36,335 nt of DNA from Methylobacter sp. (GCA_002928495.1 PERF01000014.1:1-36335), one strand, 5' to 3'. Shown: positions 17,487 to 26,453, counted from the stretch's first letter. The notes: generated from the letters alone by a model not told the origin. Made by a program: numbers and translations.

Positions 17487-19441
17487 TGTTGTCCGGCAAG
17501 TTCATTGCGGTATCTGGCCAGCGCCCAGAGTGGGAAAAATTTGTCGTAACCATGGTATTTTAAATAAAACACTTTGGGAAAACCGGGGGCTGTGAAACAT
17601 TTATCGTTCCATAAACCATCGGCTTGCTGGTTGTGCAGAAGAAAATTAACACCGGCTTTAACTTCAGGGCTGTTGACTTCACCGGCGGCTATTAATCCCA
17701 GAATGGCCCAAGCAGTTTGGAAGGCGGTGCTGACTTTATATTTTGCGCGATAATTCGGGTCGTGATAACTGTAATTGTCTTCACCCCAACCCCCGTCTTC
17801 TCGCTGTACCTTTTTCAGCCATTGCACAGCTTTAATATACATGGGATCGGTTTTGGGCAGGGCAGTTTGCTCCAAACCCAGTAATACCGACCAAGTGCCG
17901 TAAACGTAATTGGTACCCCAGCGGCCAAACCATGAGCCATCGGCTTCCTGCTCTGCGCGCAGGTAAGTGATGATGCGCTCCAAAGCCGGCAGGTAACGGT
18001 TGTTGTTCCGGCTGACCCGGGCCAGCAGCATGCCGCAACGCGCGCTGACGTCCGCGGTCGGCGGGTCGAGCAGGGCGCCATGGTCGGCAAAAGGGATTTC
18101 GTTGAGATAGTAATGCGTATTATCCACATCGAACGCACCGTAACCGCCGTTTTCCGACTGCATGCCTTCCACCCAACGGCTAGCTCTTTCTATTGATTCT
18201 TCAAGCCCGGCTAACCCGGAGTCGGCCATGGCAAAAGCAACCATGGCAGTATCATCGACATCGGGATAATGTGGATTATTAAATTGAAAGGCCCAACCGC
18301 CGCCTGCCAATTGGGGGCGGGAAACACGCCAGTCACCGGGCTCATCTTTGAGTTGCTTGCTTTTGAGCCAGTCATAGGCTCTGGTAAGACTATCAGAATT
18401 ATTGTGACGGTCACTTTCCTGCAGCGCCAAAGCCGTTAAGCCGGTATCCCAAATCGGCGACAGGCAGGGTTGGCAATAAGCGTCGTTGTCGTTAATGACC
18501 AATAATTTGTCGATGGCTTTACGCGCGGTAACCACCAAATCATGGTCTTCCGGCATGCCCAATAACAGCATAGCCTGGTAAGAGTTGACCATGGCCGGAA
18601 AAATCCCGCCTAAACCGTCTTCTCCGTTTAAGCGTTCGGTAAACCAAGTCCGGGCTTTTTCGATGGCGTGCTGGCGCATAGCCTTGGGAATGAAAGGATT
18701 ACAAATGCGGCCCAGGCGGTCTAAGCCTAAGAAAACCTTGTTAAGCAGCGTACGTTCCGGAAAATAATGTTTTTCCTGGTCGGGATGGGTGATAAAAAGT
18801 TCCGGAATGTCCACTTGGCGTGGATTTTTGGCTTTGGCTTTGAGTGTGCACAATATGAACAGCGGTACCATCACCGTTCTGGACCAATAGGAAACCTTGT
18901 CCAAATGAAACGGAAACCATTTTGGCAATAACATGATTTCTACCGGGATGTAAGGCACCCCGCGCCATGGCAGCTGCTCAAAAATTGCCAATGCGATACG
19001 GGTAAAAACATTGGCCTTGGCTGCGCCGCCCTGGCTCAGGATATAGCTGCGCAGTTTGACCATGTGCGGCGCGTCCGGTGAGTCGCCCGCCATCTTCAAG
19101 GCATAGTAAACTTTAACGCTGCAGCTGATGTCGCCGGGGCCGCCGGGATAAAACGGGTAACTGCCGTCTTCCGACTGTCGGGCTCTTAAATAGACAGCTA
19201 TTTTAGCTTGCAGGGATTCATCGATATCGTCCAGGTAATGCATCATCATGATGTATTCCGACGGAATAATGCAATCAGCTTCAAGCTCAAATACCCAATA
19301 ACCTTCGGAATGCTGCAAACTTAAAAGTTTGTCCTGGGCTTTTTGGATAGCTCTGTTAAGGTCAAAAGCGTTAGAGTAAATAGCAGTCGATGAACTGGCA
19401 GCACTGCTGATAGGGTTTGCTGTAGTGGCATCTGTAAACAT
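17483..19441 (-). CDS. shc: Squalene-hopene cyclase
   Basis: A 652-residue prenyltransferase-like alpha/alpha-barrel enzyme that cyclises squalene to hopene and hopanol at the inner membrane. The catalytic acid motif DVDDTAM (DXDD) lies at residues 394-397, and several QW repeats are visible, such as QREDGGWGED, EADGSWFGRWG and QQADGLWNDKC. The typical end FFPLWALARYRN is intact. An upstream in-frame ATG exists at 19462, but the ATG at 19441 has AAGGG seven bases before it and gives the normal N terminus. The gene follows squalene synthase by 10 bases and overlaps hpnG by four, forming one unit. Confidence 0.97.
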   Translation of the reverse strand: MFTDATTANPISSAASSSTAIYSNAFDLNRAIQKAQDKLLSLQHSEGYWVFELEADCIIPSEYIMMMHYLDDIDESLQAKIAVYLRARQSEDGSYPFYPGGPGDISCSVKVYYALKMAGDSPDAPHMVKLRSYILSQGGAAKANVFTRIALAIFEQLPWRGVPYIPVEIMLLPKWFPFHLDKVSYWSRTVMVPLFILCTLKAKAKNPRQVDIPELFITHPDQEKHYFPERTLLNKVFLGLDRLGRICNPFIPKAMRQHAIEKARTWFTERLNGEDGLGGIFPAMVNSYQAMLLLGMPEDHDLVVTARKAIDKLLVINDNDAYCQPCLSPIWDTGLTALALQESDRHNNSDSLTRAYDWLKSKQLKDEPGDWRVSRPQLAGGGWAFQFNNPHYPDVDDTAMVAFAMADSGLAGLEESIERASRWVEGMQSENGGYGAFDVDNTHYYLNEIPFADHGALLDPPTADVSARCGMLLARVSRNNNRYLPALERIITYLRAEQEADGSWFGRWGTNYVYGTWSVLLGLEQTALPKTDPMYIKAVQWLKKVQREDGGWGEDNYSYHDPNYRAKYKVSTAFQTAWAILGLIAAGEVNSPEVKAGVNFLLHNQQADGLWNDKCFTAPGFPKVFYLKYHGYDKFFPLWALARYRNELAGQQ

Positions 19442-19451
19442 ATTCTGGCCC

Positions 19452-20552
19452 TTAAAGATCAAAGTTCGATTTTGATGAAGGTAGTGAGTATGTCCAACCT
19501 GGGGATTTTAGCCCTGAGCTGGCCCAATTAAACAGTAATGACAACAAGGTATTGCTGCGCACGGTCAAGCGTGTCGCTAAAATCGTTGCTTTAACGCTGT
19601 TGCGACTGATCTTGACTTGATTCGATTCGTTAAATGCCAAATTGGCTTTGATTTTTTTCAAAGTCAAAACCGCCATGCCCAATGCCCAGAGGCAAAAATT
19701 ACGGATTCCGGTTTCATGTTCGGGAATCATTTGCGTATAAGTCAGTGCATTTTTCAGGTGGTCGTGGGCAATGCTGATCAAATGCTGAAGACCGGTTCTA
19801 AAGTTGGGATCACTGGTATCCGGGGTTAAGTTTTTTAAGTCGAAACCGGTTTCATTGAATATGTCCTGTGGCAGCCAACACACGCCGCGACCGGCATCGT
19901 CCCAAATATCCTTAAGTATGTTGGTCATCTGCAAGCCTTGACCAAACGATACGGCCAACACCAATAATTGTTCGCGGTGTTTGGCGATTTCAGGCGAGTA
20001 ATGGCAAAACAGTTTTGCCAGCATTTCACCCACACAACCGGCAACGTAGTAGCAGTATTGGTCCATATCCGCCAGGGTCGGTAAACCGTTGTGCAGGTTT
20101 TGCGCTTGAAAAACCGGCATGCCTTGAGCCATGGTTTCCACGCAACAGGCTAATGCTTCAATTTGTTCAGGTTCGAATTTGTGAGTGATTTCGATTACCC
20201 TTGGTAAAACATGGATAAGCGTATGTTCGGCAGGTATGGTCTGATCCGATAGCAGCGGCGCCAATTCCACGGCAAAAGGCGCGGAGTTTTGACCGGTTTT
20301 AACTACATTAATGAATTCGGAACAAAAATAGGCTTTTTGTTCAGCGGACAGCGACACTTCGTCTTCGATAGTATCGACAATCCGGCATAGTAGATAAGCG
20401 TTGGCGACGGGTTGGTACAGCCCATGCGGAAGCTGAGGGATGGTCAGAGCAAACGTTCTGGACACGCCCTCAAGCAAAGCGGCCTGAAATTCTTCGTCAG
20501 GCAATTTATTTAATAATTTTGGATTTTCCAGTGAAACTTGTGTTTCGTTCAT
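19452..20552 (-). CDS. sqs: Squalene synthase (farnesyl-diphosphate farnesyltransferase type)
   Basis: A 366-residue trans-isoprenyl head-to-head synthase. The first aspartate-rich motif is DTIED (residues 60-64) in AYLLCRIVDTIEDE. The second is the DIWDD of LQMTNILKDIWDD near residue 217. SRTFALTIPQLP opens the domain. The size and the FGQGLQMTNILKDIWDDAGRGVCWLP segment resemble the eukaryotic-type one-step squalene synthases known in Methylococcus more than the shorter HpnC/HpnD pair, and no hpnC, hpnD or hpnE is present here. The C terminus (about 330-366) has a hydrophobic stretch that could touch the membrane. It is the first gene of the minus-strand hopanoid unit; its ribosome binding site is weak. 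Confidence 0.88.
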   Translation of the reverse strand: MNETQVSLENPKLLNKLPDEEFQAALLEGVSRTFALTIPQLPHGLYQPVANAYLLCRIVDTIEDEVSLSAEQKAYFCSEFINVVKTGQNSAPFAVELAPLLSDQTIPAEHTLIHVLPRVIEITHKFEPEQIEALACCVETMAQGMPVFQAQNLHNGLPTLADMDQYCYYVAGCVGEMLAKLFCHYSPEIAKHREQLLVLAVSFGQGLQMTNILKDIWDDAGRGVCWLPQDIFNETGFDLKNLTPDTSDPNFRTGLQHLISIAHDHLKNALTYTQMIPEHETGIRNFCLWALGMAVLTLKKIKANLAFNESNQVKISRNSVKATILATRLTVRSNTLLSLLFNWASSGLKSPGWTYSLPSSKSNFDL

Positions 20553-21035
20553 GAGGAAAGCAACTCTTCCAATAGCTTAAGTCAATCAATTGAGGCAATA
20601 ATATACTGTTTGTTGGTAATTTGCAAAGCTGTGTTGTTTTATTGTAAATCCAGTAAATTAGCTATGCAAACTGAAGCAACAAAGGATTTTTTGATCTTAA
20701 ACGGGCTTGTTTCTGAAATTTCTGTTGTAATTTAACAAATTCACCGGTATAGCGCTGATATTTGCTTTTTTTTGCTATAATTTGTGACAACTGTATGAAC
20801 AAAGCTGATCGGCGATTTACTTAGAAAGTTCATTAACATTCTGTAATTATTGGATTTTTATCTTGTTTTGCACAGATGTGTTGCGATACCTTGAACTTTA
20901 TAATAATGAGCCGATCCCATTTAATTATGTTGTTTTATTGCAACGTATTTGTTGTTTGGCTTATCATGTGTATTAAATGGCGGTTGTGCTGAATTTTGAT
21001 CAACCGTTCGCGTAATTAATCTGGAGGATTGGCTC
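20553..21035. other. Divergent promoter region between sqs and hpnH
   Basis: This 483-base AT-rich gap separates the two arms of the hopanoid locus and must hold promoters for both. A perfect TATAAT sits at 20776-20781 on the plus strand, but no good -35 box is seen at 17 bases, so it might depend on an activator or be chance. This leaves a leader of about 250 bases before hpnH. No stable hairpin, gene or known riboswitch core was recognised. Confidence 0.5.
20776..20781 (+). promoter_or_regulatory. Candidate -10 box for hpnH
   Basis: Exact TATAAT hexamer on the plus strand in the divergent intergenic region, preceded by a T tract. The -35 region is poor. It is the best visible candidate but is unproven. 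Confidence 0.3.
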
Positions 21036-22145
21036 GTGGGAGTTCCTTTACGTCAACAATTGGCTGTAGGCAGCTATCTTTTAAAACAAAAACTAATGGG
21101 TGTTAAGCGTTATCCATTGGTTTTAATGCTGGAGCCGCTATTTCGCTGCAATCTAGCCTGTGCAGGCTGCGGGAAAATCGACTATCCCGAAGAGATTCTG
21201 GATAAACGCCTGAGTTATGAAGAGTGCATGCAAGCAGTGGATGAATGTGGCGCACCGATGGTGTCGATTCCAGGTGGCGAGCCGTTAATTCACAAAGACA
21301 TGCCGCGTATTGTCGAAGGTTTGGTTGCTCGCAAAAAATTTGTTTACTTGTGCACGAATGCTTTATTGCTAAAAAAACGTATCGGCGATTACAAGCCTTC
21401 TCCTTATCTGACATTTTCGGTGCATCTGGACGGATTAAAAGACAGACACGATACCTCGGTCTGTCAGGAAGGGGTATTCGAGCGCGCGGTGGAAGCCATC
21501 CAGCTGGCTTTATCCAAGGGTTTTAGGGTCACGGTGAACTGCACGTTGTTTCAAGGCGAAAACTCAGAGGAAGTGGCTGAGTTCTTGGATTACTGCATGG
21601 AATTAGGTGTGGAAGGAATCACTATCGCTCCCGGGTTCAGTTATGAACACGCACCCAAGCAGGATATTTTTATTCGCGGCCGGGATGTTAAAGAATTATT
21701 CCGTGATATTTTTAGAATCGGTAAAAACCGCAAGTGGAAACTAAACCACTCCTCATTATATTTGGACTTTTTAGCCGGTAACCAAAACTATCAATGCACG
21801 CCGTGGGGTAATCCGACACGCAATGTATTCGGTTGGCAAAAACCTTGTTACTTACTGGCCGACGAAGGCAATGCAGCGACTTTCAAAGAATTGCTGGAAA
21901 CCACACCTTGGGATAAATATGGCAACAGTTCCAATCCTAAATGTGCGAGTTGCATGGCACATTGCGGTTATGAAGCGACTGCCGTGGAAGACATGCTGAA
22001 AAATCCCTTGAAGGGTATGTTAGTCGCATTGAGAGGGCCTAAAACAGACGGTGAAATGGTGCCTGAGCCCATGCCGGAGACGGCCTTGCCCAGACCGATT
22101 GCCACTATCGGCGGTATTCCGGTTCGGATTGAAACTGCCAAATAA
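21036..22145 (+). CDS. hpnH: Adenosylhopane synthase HpnH (radical SAM)
   Basis: A 369-residue radical SAM enzyme that joins a 5'-deoxyadenosyl group to diploptene, starting extended hopanoid side chains. The [4Fe-4S] motif CxxxCxxC is FRCNLACAGC (Cys 38, 42, 45). The SAM-binding GGEPL segment reads SIPGGEPLIHKDM. The characteristic C-terminal part has PKCASCMAHCGYEATAVEDM. Start is GTG, with GGAGG at good distance. The hpnB start overlaps its stop by one base (TAATG), so they are coupled. Together with hpnG and hpnO on the opposite arm it defines the route to aminobacteriohopanetriol. Confidence 0.97.
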   Translation: MGVPLRQQLAVGSYLLKQKLMGVKRYPLVLMLEPLFRCNLACAGCGKIDYPEEILDKRLSYEECMQAVDECGAPMVSIPGGEPLIHKDMPRIVEGLVARKKFVYLCTNALLLKKRIGDYKPSPYLTFSVHLDGLKDRHDTSVCQEGVFERAVEAIQLALSKGFRVTVNCTLFQGENSEEVAEFLDYCMELGVEGITIAPGFSYEHAPKQDIFIRGRDVKELFRDIFRIGKNRKWKLNHSSLYLDFLAGNQNYQCTPWGNPTRNVFGWQKPCYLLADEGNAATFKELLETTPWDKYGNSSNPKCASCMAHCGYEATAVEDMLKNPLKGMLVALRGPKTDGEMVPEPMPETALPRPIATIGGIPVRIETAK

Positions 22146-23269
22146 TGAGCAGTTTGGTTTTTGTTTTGACCCTGCTGGCGTCAGCAGGGTGGCTGATAGC
22201 TTTGTTGTTACCCTGGCAGCCTTGGCGAGTCCGCGAGGTTTTGGAAGCGGATGAAGCCGCCTCAAATGCTATTGATATTTCGGATGTTACCGTGGTTATT
22301 CCTGCTCGTAATGAAGCCGAAGTGATTGAGGGGACATTAGAGGCATTAAAAGCGCAGGGCCAACAGTTAAAAGTTGTACTGGTTGATGACGATTCCAGCG
22401 ACAACACCGTTGCTCTCGCTAGGCAAATGGGTCTTGAAGCGCTAACAGTAATAGAATCAAAAAGGCTGCCCAAAGGCTGGACCGGCAAGCTATGGGCACA
22501 AGAGCAAGGCTTGCAACATGTTGATACCCCTTATACCTTGTTGTTAGATGCGGATATCAAATTGGAAGCCGGCATGATTAATAGTCTTAAAAATAAACTG
22601 GTAGTTGAAAATTTGCAGTTTATCTCTTTAATGGCTGCTTTATGTTTCGATTCATTTTGGGAAAAATTACTGATGCCGGCATTTGTGTATTTTTTCAAAA
22701 TGTTATATCCCTTTGCGCTATCGAATGATTCAAAGGCTCCCATAGCGGCTGCAGCCGGTGGTTGTATTTTTGTTGAAACCAGATCGTTACGCGAAATAGG
22801 CGGCATGTCGGCAATAAAGCAGGCTGTGATTGACGATTGCAGCTTGGCAAAACAGGTTAAATCGGCCGGTTTTAAAACTTGGATAGGGTTGACTCATGGC
22901 GTGAAAAGCCAGCGACGCTACCAATCTCTCAATCCGATATGGAATATGGTAGCCCGCACTGCCTATACTCAGCTGGGCTATTCCGTAGGGTTGCTGGCCG
23001 CCTGTACGGTTATTATGTTGGCAATGTATTGGGTTCCCGTGGTCGGGCTTATGTATGAAAAAAGTATTCTGGCGATGAGTTGTGTTTCGCTATTTATAAT
23101 GTGGATTATCTATATTCCAACTTTGAAATTTTATGCGTTTAGTCCTCTATGGGGGCTAGCGCTGCCGATTATTGCCGGCATGTTTTTATTAATGACCTGG
23201 ACATCCGCAGTACGTTATTGGCAAGGCGAAAGATCTCGCTGGAAAGGCCGGGTTTATGAAATCAACTAG
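22145..23269 (+). CDS. hpnB: Hopanoid-associated glycosyltransferase HpnB
   Basis: A 374-residue family-2 glycosyltransferase anchored in the membrane. One N-terminal helix (about 3-23) is followed by the GT-A domain: VTVVIPARNEAEVIEGTL, VVLVDDDSSDNT and LLLDADIKLEAG (the D-x-D metal site). The later acid is in QAVIDDCSLAKQVK. Three or so hydrophobic helices close the protein (about 275-350). Its position directly after hpnH and its layout match HpnB of other hopanoid clusters. The sugar donor and the exact product are not established for the family as a whole. Confidence 0.9.
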   Translation: MSSLVFVLTLLASAGWLIALLLPWQPWRVREVLEADEAASNAIDISDVTVVIPARNEAEVIEGTLEALKAQGQQLKVVLVDDDSSDNTVALARQMGLEALTVIESKRLPKGWTGKLWAQEQGLQHVDTPYTLLLDADIKLEAGMINSLKNKLVVENLQFISLMAALCFDSFWEKLLMPAFVYFFKMLYPFALSNDSKAPIAAAAGGCIFVETRSLREIGGMSAIKQAVIDDCSLAKQVKSAGFKTWIGLTHGVKSQRRYQSLNPIWNMVARTAYTQLGYSVGLLAACTVIMLAMYWVPVVGLMYEKSILAMSCVSLFIMWIIYIPTLKFYAFSPLWGLALPIIAGMFLLMTWTSAVRYWQGERSRWKGRVYEIN

Positions 23270-23297
23270 TTGCGTGTTACCCTGAAGGAACTTAACA

Positions 23298-23915
23298 ATG
23301 ACTATTAAAACTATAATTGTCGCTTTTTCACTGTTGATAACTCTGGGCTCTCTCCCGGTTTCGGCTATTGAGGCAGCCGCAATGAGTCCTCGGCAGGTGG
23401 TTGAAAAATTCCAGAGTGAGCTCGTCGATGTGATGAAAAACGGGCAAAAATTAGGTTTCAAAGGCCGTTATGACAAGTTGGAAGATGCAGTTGCCAACAG
23501 CCACGATTTGCCGAAAATTGCCCGTATTGTGATCGGACAGGAATGGGAAAAGCTAAGCCCGGAGCAGCAGCAAAAATTTACCGATGTATTTTCAAGGTTA
23601 AGCATTGCCTCTTATGCGCATAATTTTAAAGATTACTCTGGCGAAAACTTTGTTTTTGATTCGGAGTCCGAAACCAAACGGGGTGGCGTTGTGGTATTTT
23701 CCCATTTAAACATTCCCGACGATAAACCGGTTAAATTCGAATATCAATTGAAGGATAATAATGGTACAAATTGGCGTATCATTAATATCATTGCCAATGG
23801 CGTGAGCGATTTGGCGGTAAAGCGTTCGGAATATACCAGTATTTTGCAACGCGATGGTTTTGATGCGCTCGTAGGCATCATTGGCGAAAAAATTGACAGC
23901 TATTCAAAGCAATAA
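23298..23915 (+). CDS. hpnM: Hopanoid-associated MlaC-type lipid-binding protein HpnM
   Basis: A 205-residue exported protein with a signal peptide cut near PVSA. The rest fits the MlaC/Ttg2D family (PF05494): MSPRQVVEKFQSELVDVM, DLPKIARIVIGQEWEKLSPEQQQKF and WRIINIIANGVSDLAVKRSEY. In hopanoid loci this member is called HpnM and is thought to carry lipids across the periplasm. AAGGA lies before the ATG. It is followed 18 bases later by mlaA, the outer-membrane partner of MlaC in the Mla system. Confidence 0.9.
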   Translation: MTIKTIIVAFSLLITLGSLPVSAIEAAAMSPRQVVEKFQSELVDVMKNGQKLGFKGRYDKLEDAVANSHDLPKIARIVIGQEWEKLSPEQQQKFTDVFSRLSIASYAHNFKDYSGENFVFDSESETKRGGVVVFSHLNIPDDKPVKFEYQLKDNNGTNWRIINIIANGVSDLAVKRSEYTSILQRDGFDALVGIIGEKIDSYSKQ

Positions 23916-23933
23916 GTATTCGGATTTGTGTAC

Positions 23934-25040
23934 ATGAAAAACTTTTCAGCAGTAATAAAGCAGCGTTTAAATCTTACGCATACCGCGTTAGCGTTATCGG
24001 CCATGATCGGTTTAAGCGCCGGTGGTTGCGCAACGACCAACGATATTCCCGCCGCCCAAACTGAAGTGCAAGAGCATGATCCGTATGAAGGCTTTAATAG
24101 GAAAGTCTTCGGGTTTAATAATTCGGTGGACGACTATGTTGCTAAGCCAATATCAGATGCTTACCAATTTATTACGCCCAAGTTTGTTCAAACCGGCGTA
24201 AGTAATTTTTTTGGTAACCTAAAAAACATCAACGTAGTGTTGAATGACTTATTGCAGGCAAAATTCAGCCAAAGTGCATCCGATACCGGGCGTTTTGCAG
24301 TCAATTCCACATTTGGCTTATTGGGATTGTTTGATGTTGCTAGCGAGCTTGGGCTTGAACAACACGACGAGGATTTTGACCAAACCTTGGCCGTGTGGGG
24401 GGTTTCGCCCGGTTCATATCTGGTTTTGCCGCTTTTAGGGCCTTCGACGGCACGCGGAATTCCAGGGGCGATATTCGACACTGCGGCTAATCCTGCATCG
24501 TATGTCGGCGCACCGGTACAGCTGGTTTCCTTGCTTAATACGCGCGCTAATGCCGAAGGCTCGCTTAAATTCATCGATGAAGCGGCGTTGGATCCTTATG
24601 TTTTTACCCGCGAAGCCTATTTGCAATGGCGCAAAAATTTGTCCACTGACGGCAAGCCGGATGAGACTATTGATAACGACTTGGATAGCCTATTGGACGA
24701 AGATTCCGCTGAAAGTAAGCCAAAAGGCCATTTGAGTTTAGGTTCACCGCAGTCCGGGGAATCCGAAAAAGCGTCGTTGAAGCCGCAGGTTCAGGCAGCT
24801 CCGGGTTTGATGAGGCATCCAAAGCCTTTGAAGGCGCGGCAGAATCGTTTGACACCACCGCTGAGTCGTTCAAAGAGGCTAATCAAAAGCTGGATAAGGT
24901 TAAGAAGCGAAGAAAATAAGTGTTGGCCAGCTTATTTAATAGTAGGTTTTTATTTTTGGTTTTTTGAATGGTATCGAATTTATCAGCCTACTCGAAATAA
25001 TAGGTTGTATATTAAAAACATGCTTTCAAAAATGCACTAA
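23934..25040 (+). CDS. mlaA: MlaA/VacJ family outer-membrane lipoprotein with a frameshifted tail
   Basis: The N terminus has a signal ending LSAGGC, a likely lipobox (Cys about 24). Residues about 48-245 form the MlaA domain: DPYEGFNRKVFGFNN, RFAVNSTFGLLGLFDVASELG, FDQTLAVWGVSPGSYLVLPLLG and DPYVFTREAYLQWR. After the acidic stretch DNDLDSLLDED the frame gives an odd basic tail running into the apt gene. Reading one base earlier after AAAAA at 24766-24770 gives SVVEAAGSGSSGFDEASKAF and a lysine-rich end with a stop at 24917-24919. So one A appears lost, and the likely original protein was 328 residues. The core is whole and may still work. It should form the outer-membrane gate with HpnM. GTG at 23928 is an alternative start. 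Confidence 0.85.
   Translation: MKNFSAVIKQRLNLTHTALALSAMIGLSAGGCATTNDIPAAQTEVQEHDPYEGFNRKVFGFNNSVDDYVAKPISDAYQFITPKFVQTGVSNFFGNLKNINVVLNDLLQAKFSQSASDTGRFAVNSTFGLLGLFDVASELGLEQHDEDFDQTLAVWGVSPGSYLVLPLLGPSTARGIPGAIFDTAANPASYVGAPVQLVSLLNTRANAEGSLKFIDEAALDPYVFTREAYLQWRKNLSTDGKPDETIDNDLDSLLDEDSAESKPKGHLSLGSPQSGESEKASLKPQVQAAPGLMRHPKPLKARQNRLTPPLSRSKRLIKSWIRLRSEENKCWPAYLIVGFYFWFFEWYRIYQPTRNNRLYIKNMLSKMH
24914..24937. terminator. Possible bidirectional terminator between mlaA and apt
   Basis: A 7-bp stem (24914-24920 with 24931-24937) overlaps the likely original stop of mlaA. On the minus strand it is followed by TTTTC, as expected past the apt end. On the plus strand a T-rich stretch begins about 10 bases later. 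The stem is weak in G and C, so this is tentative. Confidence 0.35.
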
Positions 25041-25541
25041 TGAATGCACCTCGTAACCGGAAAGCTTGTTCCGGCCGTTAAGAAAATCCAGTTCCACGAC
25101 AAACGCACAGGCTTCCACGCTGGCACCCAGTTTTTCCACCAACTCGCAGCTGGCTTTGGCGGTTCCGCCGGTGGCCAGCAGATCGTCTACCAAAAGCACT
25201 CTGTCGGTTGTGTCTAGAGCGTCAATATGTGCTTCCAGAGCGGCTGAGCCGTATTCCAAATCGTAGCTCACGCTTTGCACGTCGTAGGGCAGTTTGCCGG
25301 GCTTACGCAAGGGTACGAAGGGCAAGTTTAATTCCCAGGCGATCAAGCTACCGAAGATAAAGCCCCGCGCTTCCATGCCGGCAATGGCGGTTATCGGCCG
25401 TGCGGTAAAGGGCTGCATCAATTCCTGTATGGCAAAGCGCAATGCTTGAGGGTCTTTGACCAGGGGCGTGATGTCTTTAAAAATGATACCGGGTTTGGGA
25501 AAGTCGGGAATATCGCGGATTTTATTGATAATTCTTTCCAT
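25026..25541 (-). CDS. apt: Adenine phosphoribosyltransferase
   Basis: A 171-residue purine salvage enzyme that makes AMP from adenine and PRPP. The PRPP loop is VLLVDDLLATGGTA, and the family opening IPDFPKPGIIFKDITPL and AGMEARGFIFG are intact. The stop side overlaps the misread tail of mlaA, which supports that tail being an artefact of a frameshift. It lies 15 bases after ispA in the same direction. HpnG releases adenine from adenosylhopane, so apt beside the hopanoid locus could recycle it; this link is my inference from proximity. Confidence 0.96.
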   Translation of the reverse strand: MERIINKIRDIPDFPKPGIIFKDITPLVKDPQALRFAIQELMQPFTARPITAIAGMEARGFIFGSLIAWELNLPFVPLRKPGKLPYDVQSVSYDLEYGSAALEAHIDALDTTDRVLLVDDLLATGGTAKASCELVEKLGASVEACAFVVELDFLNGRNKLSGYEVHSLVHF

Positions 25542-25556
25542 GCTTAAGGTAGTGGC

Positions 25557-26453
25557 TTAGTGGTCGCGTTGAATAATGTAAAGCGATAAGTCGCGCAGTA
25601 AATCGGCTTCGGGGCCGAATACCGCCAGGCTCTCCAAAGCTTGTTCGTGGAGTTCCAGGGCTTTTGCTTTAGCCCCTGAAAGCCCTAATAAAGCGGGATA
25701 CGTGGGCTTGTCGTTGGATTTATCTTTGCCTTGGGTTTTGCCGAGCGTGGCGGTATCGCTTTCCTCATCGAGAATGTCGTCTTTAACTTGAAACGACAAG
25801 CCTATACATTTGGCGTAGCGGTCCAACTTTTTGGCAAGTTCCGGGTCGATATCGGGTTTGGCCAGCGTTGCCAGGTTGACGCTGGCACGGATTAAAGCGC
25901 CGGTTTTATGGATATGCATGTTTTCCAGTTCCGGCAATGTGATTTTTTGGCCTACCGAGGCTAAATCAATGGCCTGGCCACCAACCATGCCTTGCGAACC
26001 GCTGGCTTTGGCCAGTATGGTAATCATTTGCAAACGCGCTTCGGCATCGGCGCTCATGCTAGCGTCGTGGGCCAGGGTTTCAAAAGCCAATGCTTGCAAG
26101 GCATCACCCGCCAAAATGGCAGTAGCTTCGTCAAACGCAACATGGCACGTCGGTTTGCCGCGCCGTAAATCGTCATCGTCCATTGCCGGCAAGTCGTCGT
26201 GAATCAGGGAATAGACGTGGATAAATTCAACCGCACAGGCCGGGCCGTCCAAAATTTCAGGGCTTAGGCCCAAGGTATTGCCAGTACAATAGGTCAGCAT
26301 GGGCCGCATGCGTTTACCGCCATTGAGCACACTGTAACGCATGGCTTCGTGCAGTTTTTGCGGGAGAATCCCGGCATTGGGCAATCTATCCGCCAATGCC
26401 GCCTCAGCGCGCTGTTGGCAGAAATTGACATAGTCTTTTAATGCATCACTCAT
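25557..26453 (-). CDS. ispA: Farnesyl-diphosphate synthase (polyprenyl synthetase)
   Basis: A 298-residue trans-prenyl synthase making farnesyl diphosphate from IPP and DMAPP. The first aspartate-rich motif is [14 protein letters not shown], the second DDILD in [13 protein letters not shown], and NGGKRMRP binds diphosphate. An upstream in-frame start would extend it by 13 residues that overlap xseB heavily. The ATG at 26453 overlaps the xseB stop by eight bases, the usual coupling. Its product is the substrate for squalene synthase encoded 5 kb away. GGPP synthase activity cannot be excluded by eye, but xseB-ispA order argues for IspA. Confidence 0.95.
   Translation of the reverse strand: MSDALKDYVNFCQQRAEAALADRLPNAGILPQKLHEAMRYSVLNGGKRMRPMLTYCTGNTLGLSPEILDGPACAVEFIHVYSLIHDDLPAMDDDDLRRGKPTCHVAFDEATAILAGDALQALAFETLAHDASMSADAEARLQMITILAKASGSQGMVGGQAIDLASVGQKITLPELENMHIHKTGALIRASVNLATLAKPDIDPELAKKLDRYAKCIGLSFQVKDDILDEESDTATLGKTQGKDKSNDKPTYPALLGLSGAKAKALELHEQALESLAVFGPEADLLRDLSLYIIQRDH

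Noticed and set aside
21103-21414. A 103-codon antisense frame inside hpnH
   Set aside because: Antisense to the radical SAM core, which carries the CxxxCxxC motif; no support for a second gene.
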